A DNA stretch of 14,365 nucleotides from SIG299 sp964632165. Its GTDB lineage: Bacteria > Bacillota > Clostridia > Lachnospirales > Lachnospiraceae. Below the pieces are notes generated by a model, which was not told the origin of the DNA, did no database searches, and saw nothing but the letters and a program-made list of their open reading frames with translations. Both the position numbers and the translations under genes were made by a program. This document shows, piece after piece, positions 14,354-14,365 of the stretch. The stretch is taken from assembly GCA_964632165.1 (NCBI GenBank), contig CAZWCZ010000039.1, forward strand, positions 1 through 14,365, read 5' to 3'. Each line of letters begins with the position of its first letter. Position 1 is the first letter of the stretch.

Positions 14354-14365
14354 ATGGCAGTATGT
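14354..14365 (+). CDS. Start of a downstream gene, cut by the window edge
   Basis: An ATG at 14354 follows an AGGAGG ribosome binding site (14344-14349) with four bases between. Only four codons (MAVC) are visible before the window ends, so the product cannot be named. By position it should be the next gene of the same element as the ParB-type gene. Confidence 0.6.

Noticed and set aside
1..14365. CRISPR arrays, tRNA or rRNA genes, insertion sequences
   Set aside because: No regularly spaced repeats, cloverleaf-like tRNA signatures, rRNA stretches or transposase genes were seen on either strand by reading; no search could be run.

Overview
The window looks like a Gram-positive anaerobe of the class Clostridia, most likely a Lachnospiraceae-type gut bacterium. 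This is inferred from the moderately low GC content, strong purine-rich ribosome binding sites, the AroF/TyrA types, a giant fused 2-hydroxyacyl-CoA dehydratase activase, a DUF2752 protein, and the start of what looks like a Tn1549-type integrative conjugative element (ICE) at the right edge. No taxonomic marker such as rRNA is present.

Layout. (1) Positions 87-2012, minus: a YgiQ-type radical SAM protein with its own promoter. (2) 2224-4357, plus: a two-gene aromatic amino acid operon, aroF (DAHP synthase) and tyrA (prephenate dehydrogenase). It runs from a near-consensus promoter to a bidirectional terminator. Both enzymes carry small-molecule regulatory domains, so control is probably feedback on the proteins; no leader attenuator or T-box fits upstream. 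(3) 4431-5786, minus: queA (queuosine tRNA modification) followed by a small acidic protein of unknown function. (4) 5975-10210, plus, divergent from queA: a 1411-residue protein with two tandem BadF-type activase modules fused to DUF2229-type regions. (5) 10271-10624, minus: a DUF2752 membrane protein, and 10780-11148, plus: a small lipoprotein. They diverge around a 37-base near-perfect inverted repeat. (6) 11200-12766, minus: a PfkB-family sugar/nucleoside kinase and a YitT-family membrane protein, one operon. (7) 12767-13393: 627 bases with no convincing gene, which probably contain a chromosome/mobile-element junction. (8) 13394-14266, plus: a ParB/Spo0J-family protein whose codon use (17 of 24 arginines are CGA) differs sharply from the host genes. 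It is followed by a long hairpin and the first four codons of another gene.

Most of positions 87-12766 is ordinary core or near-core chromosome. The parts most worth a second look are the orphan fused activase, the inverted repeat between the DUF2752 and lipoprotein genes, the yitT 3' end folded into its neighbour's terminator, and the right-hand junction with its hairpin-before-gene layout. I did not find a clear previously undescribed defence or mobile system; only the edge of the right-hand element is visible.
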